In this document: piece by piece, positions 11,601 through 26,600 of the stretch
How the letters are laid out: each line of letters opens with the position of its first letter
Position numbering within the stretch: the stretch's first letter is position 1
Origin: Taeniopygia guttata
Taxonomy: Eukaryota; Chordata; Aves; Passeriformes; Estrildidae
Direction of reading: 5' to 3'
Length of the DNA stretch: 64,000 nt
Assembly: GCF_048771995.1 (NCBI RefSeq)
Contig: NC_133030.1
Span: 54,096,001 to 54,160,000 of the forward strand
The notes under the pieces: model-generated
Databases searched by the model: none
Seen by the model: the letters and a program-made list of their open reading frames with translations, nothing else
Told to the model about the DNA's origin: nothing
Translations under genes and position numbers: made by a program

Positions 11601-14600
11601 AAAAGGTACTTTCTCCTGCCTTTATTCTTCACCTCTTTAAGAAGGAAGCTGATTTTTTACTATTTCATAAAAAGCCTAAAAACATTGTAAAAAACCTGAT
11701 TTTTTTAAAATCAGGAAACATTGTGGCTCTCTTGTGTTTATAAAGCAATGCAGACTTCCAGAAAACTCCTGCTTTTTGATTTGGAGCCACTAAAAAATAA
11801 AAGACATGGGCCTGTAGTTTAGTAAGAAGTTAAACTGTGACGGAATGAGATGTGGTTGGTTTGCTTAGATAAGTATGTAATTGTTCTTAACTGCACACTG
11901 AAAGGACTTTCCCTTTCAGTCCTCCTTTCCTTTGGCTTTAAAGTTAGATGTGTGCAGTGATCTCTTATTAACCATAAGGGGTAAATTTTCATGAACTCAA
12001 CTGATCTAGTGACAGCTGTAAATGATGGACTGGCAGTATAGGACCCTCTTGGCAGTGTGCTCCTATCTCCTTGTCTTTGGCCGTGATCAGCCTCTGGTTG
12101 AGCTAGTTCAGCTTGCTAAACCAGCAGCAAAAAGTACTTGCAGATTTTCTGGGCAGATTTCCTCTTGATTTGGTGAGTTGAACGGTGTCATCTTGGGGTT
12201 GATTAGTGCACTGTGCTTGGAGTACAGTGACAGTAAGGAAAGTGTTGGAGGGGTGCTACCCCCTTCAGTGGCCTGGACTGTCTGCTTGGATCCACTGCCT
12301 TGGAGGTCTCTCCTGAATAAAGCATCTGCTTCAGCCTTAAGTCAGTTTTAGAATGATCTGTTCCTGAGGGATTGTTGACTTGATTTTGATTAAGAGAGTC
12401 ACAGGTGTTAAAGGAAGCTTTTCCTGTTATTTTAGGCATTTACCTCTTCATGGAGTGAGATTATGAAGTAATAACTCAAAAATTGTTCAAATTATGATGC
12501 TCTGGTGCTCTTAGTGGGTTGCTTTTTCCTACAGCCCCTAATCAGGAGTGAGGGCTGTTACTTGATTTTTGTTTGTAAGATAGTCTTGAGAAGGACTTAA
12601 ATATGGTTTATGGCTAGCTTTGCAAAATGATTTATTAATTGATTCATCAGGCTGGAAGAGTGCTATATCATCTTCCTTGCCTTAGGAATGACTGACAAGG
12701 CAAGGCTTTCTAGACTGATGCTGACATTAAGATCAAGTCCTTTTCCTTTCCTGTTAGAGAGCTTGTGCATTTTCCTTACAGAAGCTGTGTGTGTGATGAT
12801 GTGGTACTCTCTATATGTTGTAAAAGTTTCTGGGCAGATTAATCTGCAGCTGTCATTGCAATACAAGTTCATATTAGCAATAGTGTTGCGTGGTGCACAT
12901 TCTTAGTTTTTACGCAATATATCAGCAAGTTATGAAATGTGAATGTATAGTTCAGCTTATTACCAGACAGAAAATCTTTTGTATTGTAGTTAAATTCTCA
13001 CTCTTTGGTAATGTGTGGCAGACTTTCTTAACATTGGTAGTTTCATTTTGTGAAATCACCTTGTTGCAAGAAGAGGCTTCACCTTTAGTTTGACTTTTTT
13101 CTTGCAGCTACCTAAAGCAGCAGTCTGTTAATAACTTTGGAATATTACAGTATGTTGCAGTAGTGTTGGATTAGAAACATATATAGGTGATAAGCACAGG
13201 TTACTGGAGCCATGGAGGGCAGAATTTGTCAACTGTCTTTTTAGGCTTTCATTGAACAAGTGTCTTGGAAATTATATTTGTACTAGGATGAAAATCATCT
13301 CATATCTCAACTTCTTTTATTGAGAGTTGGCATACTACTTGTTCCTACTTATCAGTAAAAAGACTGATGTATAGGATTCCTTCCTTTGCAGTTCTCAAAA
13401 TTACTTTTTCTGTCTGGCTTGATTTGTTGTGCGGTTGAGGAGTGTTATCCTTGGTGGTGCCTTTCGTTCTATAGACTGTTCACCTGGGAACTTGTTGCAG
13501 TGACAGAATGGTAATGGGTGACATTTGTCACTGTGCTTAATATATTGCTCTGAGAAGAGCAGTGTGAGGCAGCTGTAGGTTGGGAGCTGGGATGTATGGT
13601 GAAAACCATCACATTTTCTCAAGATATGGTGGTAATATGAATTTATATTACTGTATACTTTTACTGATCACTAAGCTGTATCAGGCCTCTGAAAATGATG
13701 TACATTTTAAAAGCATATATGAGCTATAAAAGTGCTGAGGTTTGTAAGGATCTTGGAAGATTCAGTAGGTCTGAAGCAGAGGGAGGTATACCTACACCTT
13801 AGTGACTGGTTCTTACATTTGCAGTAACATGAATTCCACCAGTAATGTTTTTTGGTGTTCTCTTTCCTCTTCCTCCGATATCTGACTACAGGGAGAAAAG
13901 AGAAGGCAAACTGCTGAATGCAGTTATTTAGTGTGGACAGAAAGGACAGTTGACTATTGCCTTTGGCTTTTGCATATTTAAAAACTTGTTAATTTGTCCA
14001 CTCAGTTTTCCTAAGGTAAATAAATCCAGCTCATTAAACCATTCTTCTCAGATCTTGAGTTCCAAATGTTTCACTGTTCTCCTCTGTTGGCTTCTGTTGT
14101 CTTTCATTAGTGGTACTTAAACTAGACCTAGACCCTGTCACAGTGCTTGACTGTGACTTCAGTACAGAGCACGGGAGAATTGTTGCTTGCTGAGTCTGTC
14201 TTCTAATATTCTTGCTAACATATTGAATAGTGTTGACATTTTTGAATCCTGCTTATAGTGATGACTCACTTGGATTGTTTCTTATCATATTGCTGCTTTT
14301 CTCCATTTTTATCCATGCCTTGATTTTGTGGATGTTTATAAATGCCATGTAGCATTTTCATTGAATTTTGTTCTGTTAAGATTATTAGAGGGGTTTTATT
14401 TCCAGTTCTGTGCTGCATAATGCAACAAATTCTTCCAGTCTTGATGTTACTCACAAATTTGATTTGTACTCTCATCTATTAATGAGACTCTCTCATAGAA
14501 ATTAAAATCCATCTGTTGGATTTGCTGCTGCTCTTTCACATTTCTCAGGTGTGTTGGATGTGACTATTCTCTCCCTCTTTAAAAGGGTGTTGTAGATTTT

Positions 14601-17600
14601 TTTTTTCAAGAAATCCCTTTATTTCTTGCTGGGTTTTTTTTTTTTTCCTTCTCTTTGTGTTGGATAATAGTTGTTATATTGGGACTGGACTAGCCAGTCT
14701 CATGGAGGTATTGTCGCTAGATCAGTAAAACTTTACCTCTTGATCTGTGATTGTGAAGATATTTGAGAGCCTCTTGGAAATTTGTTTCAGGTGTTTAATG
14801 GGTGGATATATTTACCACTTAGAGTTTTGTGATGTAGGTAGGTACTATCTTTCCTAATTCCAGCTGGGCTGTACTAGGGATTGACAGACATGTTACAAAA
14901 TACTCCTGTAGTCTTTCCTGAAGGGTGGAATTTTTAGTATTTTTTTTTTTTCCCCCAACAAAACTGCTGAAGGAGACAGTGAAGAGTTAATGTAGATTAC
15001 AGATGTGTAGGTAGCTTTCAGTGTTTAATTTTGTATGTGAGGCTTACACAGAGCAACTAGGACTGGCTAGAGTAAGATAAAAAGGCTAAAAAGTTGCTTT
15101 AAAATGACAGTTACATTGTTAAATGTTTCTTGCTCTGGAGGAAGATGAAATGTCTATGGTTGACAGAGCTTGCAAGATGATTTTTAAGGAGGAAGTGGTA
15201 TTAGTCTATAGTGCTTTTTCTTGTCCTAGTCTGTGCTTGAAGCCCATATCACAACTGTTTGACTTGAGTGAGCTCTTGCACTGTGCTGGCTGAAGGATTG
15301 CTCTCCGAGGTAAGAGTTCATTTGTCTGTGACTGCTTGTTTGGCTGGCGTGTTTGACAGTGGATGCTGGGCTATGCTGGCCAAGCCCACACATTGGGATG
15401 CAGTTTTTATAGGCAGTGAGTTTTTGTGTGTGTCTTTAGTTGGGGTTTTTTTGCCACAGCAGTTACAATTTTGGAGGTTTTTGTTTTGTACTGAAGTGCA
15501 TTTGTGGTAGAATTGCACTTACTTGTATTCAGTTGGGGAAATTAATTTAGCGTAAAGCCAAAAATTGTGGCACTTATTCTTTGCAGATTGACAAAATTTT
15601 AGTCATAATGCTTCAGAGATGCAAAGAGAGGTCATTTGTAACAAACACTTCTGTGCCTGTGGAAAGTTTTATGGGGCAGCTTTGTCATAATATTTATAAA
15701 AGTGTTGTGCTACGTGCTTAAATGACAAGGAGTTTGCATTATACATTGACATCTGTGAGTCTGCAAGACAGTTAAATAGTTAACTGTTAATAGTTAAAAT
15801 GTACATAGAAGGTGCCTCAGACTAATTAAAGGCTGCCTAGACCCACCTCTAAGAGGATTGCCAGCCATAATTGTCTTGTTTGACATTCTAGAATGAAATT
15901 TAATGCCCTAGTTTGAAGTATTATTGCAGTTTTCTGGCTAAAGGGACCCATCTGAATTACTTTTTTGTGAAGGATGTGTACTGAAAAGCCACTTGCTATC
16001 CAGTTGTCATGACTATGAGTTGACACACTTGCACAAATTATTATTTGAAAGTGGTGCCATTTAGTGCAAAATAGTGCCTAATATTTCCATTATCTGTCCT
16101 CTTAGAAGGCTTAAGGAAAAGAAACAGTAATATTAAATGTGCTGTACTTTAATAATATTTGGTTATGTCCTTCTGGGAAATAGAGTATTTTTCCTTCCTT
16201 ACCTCACTCCACTTTTGGGCCCAAGTGAATAGACAGCCCATTTTTTAGCATCTACTTGCCACCCATTTCTTGCCCCTTGTAACTGGAAGCAGCTGCTGTT
16301 GCCTGTTTGGCTCCTGCTGAGCAGCTGTTGGTGCAGTGGATGCAGCCCCTGGTCTTTGTGGGCAGGACCACCAGCTGCTGCAATTGAAACCTTTCCAGTG
16401 GCAGTGTTGTAACGTGCATTATTCAGTCCAGCTGTTCATAGTGGAATGGTAGATCTCTAATAGATACTTACTGCAAATTGATTTCAGTTTTAGTTTACCA
16501 GCTATATTAGTTCTTTAATTTCATGAGTTAATCATAACGTTTACATGTGGCTGTAATGGTAAAAAAATATTTATAATTTCTTAGTACTACTTTTTAACTT
16601 CATGTGGGATTAGAAGGTGACTGTATTGAGAAGTTGTTTGTTTAATAGTGTATAATTTTTGTACAGCTAGAGACTGTGAAGTGCTATGTCAGACAAAATA
16701 GTGGTCTAAGCAAGAAATTTACCTTGGGAATACGCTGGTGTAGGGAGAAAACATTGCATGTTATAAACAAACTTCATTATCCCTAGTTTCCTAGAAATTA
16801 AAAAAATACTATTTAGCAGGAGTTTTAGATATATTTTTCAGGTAATTGATATCATGTAAAAGTTGGAGAGGACTCAAGATTATGGTTTTAATTCTCCCGT
16901 TTAGCTAAAGAAAGGGGGAGCAATGACAACAGGAGAGAGAATGGATGCCAATATACATTGAACTGTGTGTTAAAAACCCACAAGTCTGGTGAAAGAAACT
17001 ATTTGAACAATGCCTTAAGGACACTTTAGCCTGCCCAGGGCTACAGTCACAGGGATAACTCTGTGAATCTGAGTAACATAAATGTCTCCTTTTCCTAACT
17101 TGTAAATGTAACCATAACAAATACAGAATCCTAAAAGCTGTAGTCTCATCCTATTTTAACTGTGGCAGTTTATTTCTAGGGATTTTTTTGGTATGGTTCT
17201 TTTAAGACTTCTAGAAAGGTTTTGTGCAGGTTTCCTTGATATTTGAGGCGGATATTGGAGCATGACTGTCATACATGTTTGAAGCTATCATTGAAATGAA
17301 ATTTTGGCACAAAATTACTTTTGTTGTCATAATTTTTTCTGGTTTTCTGGTAACTGTCAGTACTATAGAAAAATAATTTTACTATTATTTGTTTTTAAAG
17401 TCACGTTACTAAGATTTAAATTATAGTCTAGATGTTTGGATTTGCGTATTTTAGTGGTTTGAATGGAAAATACTGTCCCTTAACATCAACTTAATACTGT
17501 ATTGTGAAGCCATAGGTGAAGTGCTTAGTGTGTATTTTTCTTCAGATATTTGCCTTTACTACAGAATAGCAAACAGTTTGATTTCATTTTCAGACTTCAT

Positions 17601-20600
17601 TTTTAAATGAAAGTATTTCTAAAGGTTGGTTCTCTTTAGCCTTTTTAGTAAGAGAGTGGGCCAGAGACCTTCAATAGCTACCTGTTAGCACTTAAGGTGT
17701 CAAGAGGGTCTGTCTTAAAAATAGTAATTTATGAGGGCAGGAATAGTTGCACGATTAGGATTAGTACCACTTTTGAAATTTGATATAATCTACTGCCAAA
17801 TGCTCTATTTCTTACCTGTTTTGCAGCCCATTTTGCATTGTCATTTTGTGTCAGTTCAAATTATTACTTTACTATCCATAAATAACTAAATAATAATTTT
17901 TAAAAATGTGCCTGTTCAGTGTGATATATTAATCCAGGAGTTTTTTTCCCAAAGAAGAACATCAAAAATACAGGCTGCTGCTTGTAAAAGTGAGATGCTT
18001 GTATTGACTAGAGAATTATTACTATTTAATAGCATGAGCTGTATACCTCAACAGGCGACTTCAAGAAATGTCTTGCTCTTACTTCAGTGTGAACTAATGC
18101 TCCCTTCCCTCTAAAGGCAACTGTCCAGATACATTCACATCAGTTTAACACAGGGGATGGCCTCTCCTGCCTTCAGCAGTGGAGCTGTGGTCCCTTGTAC
18201 AGAATAACTTGTCTGCGTGTCATGAGCTGTCTGCTAACACCTTCAGAGTGTTAAGATGCTGTTCCAGGTGATGTTTCTGACTGAACAGCGTTGGCAGAAT
18301 AGCTTCTGTGCCAATGAAGCGACTGTTCAAGTGTAGTTCTGTGTTTTAGCCAAAATGCTGCCTCTGTAAATTCTCTAGTTGGAACTGGGATAGTTAAGCG
18401 TGGGCACATGTTAGCACTTCTAAATCAGAAGGATGGGGCAAACAACTGTTCTAAAGAACTCAAACAAATGCCCAGGTTAAGATGCCTTTAGTGATGCTCA
18501 AGGTGATCCATATTTCTCATTTTTAGAGTGACAAAGTACTGGTTACCAATGAGTCCAGTGGCAGCTTACTCAGTGCTCTGTGTGCTGCACTCTGATGTCT
18601 CTGTTCCCTGTGAGCAATAGGTAACACCTTGTACTGGCTTGGCGTGGCCTGGCTCTAGGGGCTTCTGGTGGAAGCTGCTGTGAGAAGCCCAGGATGGAGC
18701 TGCTGCTGGACAAGGCTGAGCCCATCAGGAGTATCAGAGGTAATCAATATAACAGAGGTAACGCCTCTGTGATAATGTATTTCAGGAGAGAAACGTTATT
18801 GTGCAGATGTATTTGCAGCCAGAGAAGAGCAGGTTGAGAACATGTGAAAGGATCAGCTCTGCAGACGCAGAGGTCACTGCAGAAGGAGGGGCAGGAGGTG
18901 CCCCAGGTGTCAGAGCCGAGATTCCCCTATAGCCCATGGTGTGACAGGCTGTGCTCTTGCAGCCCATGGAGGCCCACAGGGATGCAGGGATCCACCTGCG
19001 ACCCTTGGAGCAGACTCATATCAGAGCAGGTAGATACCTGGGAGGAGGCTGTGAACCTGCAGGAGGCCCAGGCTGCTGCAAGTTCCTGGCAGGGACCTGT
19101 GGACCCATGGAGGGAGGAGCCCAGGTAGAGCAGGTAGGACTTGGGACTCATGCTGGAGTAGGCTGTGCCTGAAGGACTCTGATACAAAAGGTTCATGGAG
19201 AACTCTGTCCTGTAGGAGGGACCCCGTGCTGGAGCAGGGGAAGGACTCCTCTCTCAGAGCAGTGGCAGGAGCAACATGTGATAAACTGACCACAGCCCCC
19301 ATTCCCTGTCTCCCTGTGCTGCTGGGGAAGAGGTAGAGCTAGGAAGAAGGGAAGAGTGGGGAGAAGGTAGTTTTAAGGTTTGTTTTTACTTCTCATCATC
19401 CTGCTCTGATTTTCTTAGTAATAAATTCAGTTAATTTCCCCAGGTCAAGTCTGTTTCGCCAGTAATAGGTGAGTGATCTTTTCCAGTTCTTAGCTTGTGA
19501 ACCTTTAGTTATATTGTTTTCTCCTCTGTCCAGTGAGCGAATTGACATCTTTGGTCAGTGTTGGCATCCAGCCAGGGTCAACTCACCACACACCTTCTGC
19601 AAAATCATGTTGGACTGGCATTGGTCTGGTTAATCTGTGTATTGTGTTTTGTTAGTCCTAAACTGATGGAAGCATTGTGTGTACATGAGAGAGAGTCAAA
19701 GGGGAATGCTGGTAGGATCAGGGCCTGGACAAGCCCAGTCTTGGGAGCCTAGAAACAGCTTTTGCTGTGCTTTCTCTTCACTCATCTGGGAGCCCTTTCT
19801 TCATTTCTATCTCCCCTGGTTAGCAGGTGTCTTGCAGCTGTGGCACTTGCAGTGCAAATTGATATAAAGGAGAGTTAGGACTTGGACAACGTGTGAACCT
19901 CAGGGTGGTTAAAGGTTATTATTTTTGACAGCAGAGATCCCCAGTGTGCCTGGTATTGGTATGCCCATATCAGTGGGTAGGGTGATTTAATAGCTGGGCT
20001 GTGTTGGGTGTCCTCACAGTCTCCTGGGAAGACATTTAGCAAAATGCCTGACATGTGGGCAGTCAGTGGGCAGCACTGTGTCTGTGAGGTCTCGGTGACA
20101 ATAGACAGTCTGATCACTCCCTCCTACACTTGAGACAAAAATCAGCCTGAGGAAAGAGACAGTGTTGTGTGACCATTTGGTATGTGTAATACTTTTAGCC
20201 CTTTGATGGTAGTTTTTAAAGAAAATTATTAACAGCAGGCAAAAGGTTGTTGGTTTTTTCTACACAATATGTATACCAGTGAAACTGCCAACACTTATTA
20301 TTACTTAAAATATCTTAAAACTTTGCTTACTTTAAATTAAATACTTTTATTGAAAAAGCTGGTGCCTGAATTTGGAACATACTGCCTTTTGTTCTAAAAA
20401 TTCTGAAGGAGGATTCTGCTTTTCAGGCTGGCTGATATCTTAGAACTTGTACACATGGGGTGGTGAGAAATCAGAGTTCACTGTATTTGTTTTAGGGATT
20501 TGGTCCTTAATACTTGATTGCTAATAGCTGTGCTTGTTTTGCAACACTTTTCATCTTACTGGGCTGGCTTGTAATAAAGTGTCTTCAGCCCCAGCAGGAA

Positions 20601-23600
20601 GATGCATTGCAAATTAACAACTGCAGGACAATAGTTAGAGCGAATATGTTATTTCATCTGTCTGTTACTGTACATGACCACAAAAAGCATAAACCATTGG
20701 GCCTCATCCTGGTTTTGGAGTACAGGTTATACATTGGAGCAGTATTTTGTTCACTTAACTTTTGTGGGACTCTTCTGGTGCTCTTAGGATAAGAGCCAGC
20801 TCCATCTTATTTTTAGAACTCAAGTAATTAGGGCTTTGTTCTAGTAATATTTTCTTAAAATGCTGCAACGTGATGGAATTATTGATAAAAACTCTGTATC
20901 AAAAATGTCCAGCATTCCTGTAGGGCTTGCAAAACCCAACAGTAGCCAGAAGAGACATAATTTGGAGTTGCTGGACAGACGTGACAGTGTTCCATTTTAC
21001 TTCTATTGAGCTTTGTAATGAAAAATTATAAATTGATTAGTAATTAACTGCTACAGTGAAGTAAGTTTCTATAGCAACAGGGCAGTGCAGGGTACAATTA
21101 TTCAGATTGCTTTCCTTACCAGATAATTTTTTCTTCCAAGCACTGAGTTTACACTGTTGGACTAAAACATTGTTTTATTACAGCAATGGATAATCCTCAG
21201 CTTTTGCTGCTCTTGTCTTTTAATTTTTTTTTCCCTTCATAAAGAAATAACTTTTCCTCTTATTAGCAGAAAAAGAAATGGAAGAAACTTTTTGAGATAG
21301 ATAGCAGTGTGGTAGACTGGTGGAAACTCAACCTGCTACTATTTGCCTGTATGTTATTAGTATAATGAATGGAGTTATATCAAATATGTTGTTATGCAGT
21401 ATGACTTTCTGTTTCACTTCTGCCTGTTGACAAGTCTACATGAAACTAAACCTGGTCTAATTTAATCATAATGGTGATCATAATAGCTTGCAAATTCCAA
21501 GTAAATAAATTTAAATAAGTTGTAATGCTGATTCCCTGAATCAGCCAGATGTCTTTTTAAAAAATGTGTTCTTTTTGTGTTTAAAGTATCTATATTTGTT
21601 TTCTGGTTTCAATACTTCTGAATACCTTTAAAGAGAGGAATATTCTACTTTAATCTTCACTCTTAAAATCAGAAAACATTAGGATTTTGTCAAGGCACTG
21701 CAGATGTTTGGGGTTTTTTGCCATAGAACACACTCCTAAAGCCAACTTTTAAGTGTTACTATATTAGAGGAGATGAAATTTTAACAACTTAAATGATGAA
21801 GCTACAGTAGTCTTGTTTTTTTAACAGGACACTTAGTTTTGAGTATTTTAAATATGCCTCAGGTATCTGATCTTGTGAAAGAAAAAAAGCAGTTTTGCTT
21901 TTGTCAGTCGGCCTCAATGTTTGCTGTTGATTGGTATTGCACCAGCGGGTTTTTCCAGTCTTGTAACAAAACCATACCATTGTTTTAGAAAAGAAAAAAA
22001 TAGGATTCAAAGGTAAAGTGAAAGTAATGGCTTTGAATGTGACTGACTAGAACACTGGTCCAACAGGTCAGGTAACTTTTGTGTGTGTGCATGGGGAGGA
22101 GGTGATCAACTCAGATGATGCCATTAAGTCATGCAATGTTTCCAGTTTGTTCCATGTTTTGGGTGTCATCTAAAAGCAGTCTGCCAGCTCTAATTTTGTT
22201 GTCTTTAGCATGAATGGTTTTTTAACCAGTTTTGCTTACAGTGCTGGGCCAATTTAAACAATTTCCCAGTGAAAGTAACTTACTAAGTGTTTAATAAATT
22301 TTGCAACTGAGTGTGTGAACTGAATGAGAACAGCTGCTGAATTGTGCCAGAATGTGTGGCTTTACTTGGAATCCATTTGGTATTTACATACCTATTTTCC
22401 TTATTTTAATTTATTTTGTACATCTAGTACATGTATTCTTATCTCTGTTAAACTCATCTGAATTATGCCTCATTCTGTGTTAAAAACAGGTGAGAAAGAC
22501 TGATTATAAGTGTAGGCAACAGTGTGACTAGACTGTTGGAGTAAATAAAGGGATCCACTGGAGAATAAGGAGCAAGGAGGAGATCAGAAGGGTAATAGTT
22601 ACCTTTTTACTTTAGAGCTTTGAATCTGTTACAAGGTACTAAATTGTAACTATTGAGAAATGAATTGCAGTTAACTAAGCATAAATATTGAGACTTGCAG
22701 AACTTCATTATGAGAAACATCGTTAAAGAAAGAGGTAATTGTTACAGTATACTTCATTTTCTCAGTTCCTCAAAAGTGAATGCTTTTTAAAAAAATGTGT
22801 GCTTCAGTGCCTTCCAGCCTTTACAGAAGGTGATGGATTCTTTACATAGCTTGTGACAGTCCATAAGTAGTATTCCAGCATGAACTTTATTTAGTGCCTG
22901 TGAATATATGGAATGCTCTGTGCTATTCTGAAATCAGTTGCTTTTTAATTCACTCTATTCCTAACAGTGAAAATTTCTGTTTAAAACCTTCTGACTGCCT
23001 TTAGCTGAGTGATAGGCAGGTATTTTTGCAAGGCTTATCCTGGATTGTATTCAGATAGAGAAAAACATGCAGGAGTGCTATTCAACACATACCTCACCAC
23101 CACAACAACAACAAATCCCTTTTCAGTTTTAGCTTTTGCAATTCTTACATTGTAGACTTCTGTGTTAGGGATTTTTTTTTTTTTTTTTGCTGAAAGTAAA
23201 ATGTCTCCCTGTGTTGGGAAAACATTAATGTATAACGTGTATATATAACCAGCTTTATTTGAAGTTCAGGTCCTCAGCCTTTGTAGTGTAACACTTTGAT
23301 AGTAAAGGAGAGTTCTAACTCAATAAGTTCATGTCCTTGAATGAAGTGGAAATTCAGATCCATATTATTAGATGGAAAAAAGAAGTAAAAATGAGGGAAT
23401 TTTAGAACTTGGAAATTCTGTTACAAGATGTTGAGAGAATTAAAAGCTAAGTTCTTTATATCTGAGACAACCATTGGGAAGAGACCTTCAAGTTGAGGTC
23501 TTCTAGGAGTGGTTTTGGAAATAATTTAATTGATGACATTGATACAGAGAAGAACACGTACATGGTGCTCATAAGAACTTTGGGACTTATCACTGTTCAT

Positions 23601-26600
23601 AATCAGAGTTACTTAATAAGGAGAAACAAGCTGATATCACAACCATATATGAAGTGAACATTCATTGAAAAAATCCATAGGGAATTTTTGCTTCAGCAGT
23701 AAAACTTTGGAAAGATGATACACAAAGTGTAGTGTTGATTACAAGCTTAGCCAGCTTGTGATACAGCTGTTGAAGGCTGGAGGACATAAATGGAATTCAA
23801 AGATGTATCAGATGAGGTTTACAATAGAAATAAAGAATGTCTTTAGTGACATTGTACTAGACCTTGAGAAGATGGCTTTAATATTGTATGAAATTCTGGT
23901 TGCTTGTGTTGAAGGTGATTTTTAACTCCTGCTACTAAAAGTGGATGGTGTCTAATGTAAAACTGGAGAAAGAGGTGTGTGATTTTGATTTTCTGAGCAA
24001 AATACTAAGTCACTAAATATCGTTTTTGTCACACTAGAAGAAGAGAGGAAAGAAGGGAGAGAATAAATAATACAAAACCTCTCCTGGACTTCTCAGACAT
24101 TACTAGCTCTTCCACAAATCCCAATCATGCAAAATTTACTATTAATTTAGAAGTATCCTGCTTTTTCACCAGCCCTGCTGTAAGCAATTACTAATAGTTG
24201 AACTGCAGAATGAAAATACTGTGACCCTAAGGGAAGTACAGAATAGGTTTTAACAAGAGCACAGTGTTTCCCCCAGAAGCTTCTTAGGGCTGAGCCTGAT
24301 GAAGATAGTGAAGGCAAATTATTTTCAGTGATAGAAATCCAACTCTCTGTGTGGTACCCAGTGAAGCCACCTTACTGCTTTCAGATCAGGAGAGGAAAGA
24401 ACTGTAAGACGCTGAGGAGCTGGAGGCAGTAATGTTCAATGAAAAAATGGATGCACAGCTCACTTGGTGGATATCATGGAAAGAGCAGGAGATTTTCAAT
24501 GGTAACTAAATGGATGCTGAAGTATCTCAGTAGTTTTGTGGGGAAGCTGTAGGAGGGGATTTTGTATTTTGTATATTTTTGGAGGTGGTTTTCTGTATTC
24601 TGAGTCACCATTTATGCAACAGGCATGAAGGTCAGAACTATTTAATCCTGTCTTAAACTATGAGCAGAGTAAAGGATGAGATTTTAATTGGTGACCAGCC
24701 ACCTTTTCTTTTTCTTAATATCATATGGTGTAGTGAGACTGAAAAATATGAGCAGTAAGCCTGTTTTCTCAGGTTTCCCTAATCTGTTTACTTACTTTTA
24801 TATCAAATTTTACTATGCTGAGGTATTCGGCAGGTTTTATAGGAATTGGAAAAGATTGTGTGCTTAAAACAGATACTTTCTCATGATCCTGTGTTTGAAA
24901 GAAATGTTTGAAGAAAGATCTTCCTTCAAAATGGAAACTAAAAGAAGCAAGCAGCTGTGCTTTGGCTTTGCCCTGTTAGTGTTATTCCTCGAACATCAAG
25001 TTAGCCAGTTACCTGGCCCCTCTTGCCCTGGAACAGAACAGTTTTCCACCAGGGGAATAAGCTTTAATGCAGGAAATAGTCTCATTCAAATGTACTCCTG
25101 GAGCAAATCCTTCTTTCTGACATGAATGCAAACTCTTCTTTCAGAGGGGAGAACACAGTGTCAGATAGAGACTGCTGTTCTGATGTAGCTCCTTATAAAT
25201 TGAGTATACTCCTTTCCTCACATCTGACTGCATTCTCTTTATTTGGTAGCTTTCTATGTACATCTTTGGCAAAGAAGTTTCCCTACTACCCTGCGATTTT
25301 AAACTACAGCAAAAATCCTTTGAGGTTTGTGATACAAGGTGGTTCTCCAGTGTGAGAATGGCTTCTTCACTCTTTGGAGTGCTTAAGGATGTTAATATAT
25401 CTCGATCAATATGCAATGCTAAACAGTTAAACAGAATTTCAAGTAGAGGCTCAGGCTGCTTGGTTACCATGGCAAACACAGTAGGACATTCATGCCAAAG
25501 TTTGGAAACTAAGATACACAAAAGAAAACTTGTAAACTAAAATAATCACTTTGGAGACCAATATACTTGTTGATGATTTACTGGAGTCTGTTTCCCAAGG
25601 AATACAGTTTTAAAATCCTATTTTATTAAGCAGATCTTAATTGCCAGTCCAGAGTTTTGCACAAAGGAGGCAATATTCACAAGCAGGGAAGAGTGAGATT
25701 CTTTGTTGGCTTGCCCTCTAACTGTAAGGGCATTGAGTGAATAGAGTAGCCTCTTGGAGACAGAGGAATTGAATTACTTAAATACTGTAATCAAGGTTGA
25801 CATGTTTTCAGTGTGCAATGCCTTGTTTCACAGATGACTCAGTTTTGTCTCTAAAATTTGTCTGTGTTAGTGATTATATGTATGTTAGATCACGTATGTA
25901 TGATATCTCTGTATTTAATGGTTTGTCTTATGTTCCTCATTGCATATATATCCTTTAATTACTTATTCACTTTCCCACAGTTTGTCTTAAGGCTTGCTAC
26001 CTGTAACCAAGTTCTTAATGTGAGTATTTTAATGGGGTGATTTTCAGTTGGATAAGTTCCCTGTGTAATCAGCTTACTGTGGGCACAGTATTTGATATTG
26101 TAGTCCTGTCAGGATGTTGTGGCAAAATCTGATCTTTTTGCATGTGACTTGCTGTACAGTTTTCCATAGGTATGGTCACATGCAAATCATGCAGTTATTT
26201 TTCTCTTTCTGAATGTAAATTAGTATGTATAGTTCCATGTATCTTCTCCGAAGTCTTATCCCCCAAAGGGAAGCTGTTGCACAGAAAGCCAATCTGTGGC
26301 TTGAGGGAGAAGCTACTTTCAAAGACTTCCTGAAGATCGAGGTTAGAGCTGGCATTGGGCACTGTGATCATGAGCACCTACCCTAACATGTGACTCCACC
26401 TCATCACTTTAGGCATTGCATAACATGGATTGGAGATTATGGCAGGCAGTTGGAGGCTCAGGGAAAGCAGTTTAGGTTATTACTGAGAAACTGTGATGAA
26501 TTTGCCTCTGTCTTTATAGCACATGGTCTCTTGGGAAGGGAGGCTTGCTGTCAGTATAACTGGGAAGTAGTGTTACTGGAACATGAAATGTTGGAGGTGA

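Noticed and set aside
18782-19302. Cluster of short overlapping open frames
   Set aside because: They are shadows inside the LTR-like unit, not genes.
23460-23520. GGGAAGAGACCTTCAAG-like text suggesting CR1
   Set aside because: Too short and the flanks do not agree with the CR1 3' end.
25141-25540. Open frames on both strands, one with a CDTRW string that recalls hAT-derived proteins
   Set aside because: A five-residue resemblance alone is too weak; no other transposase motif, terminal inverted repeat or target duplication was seen.
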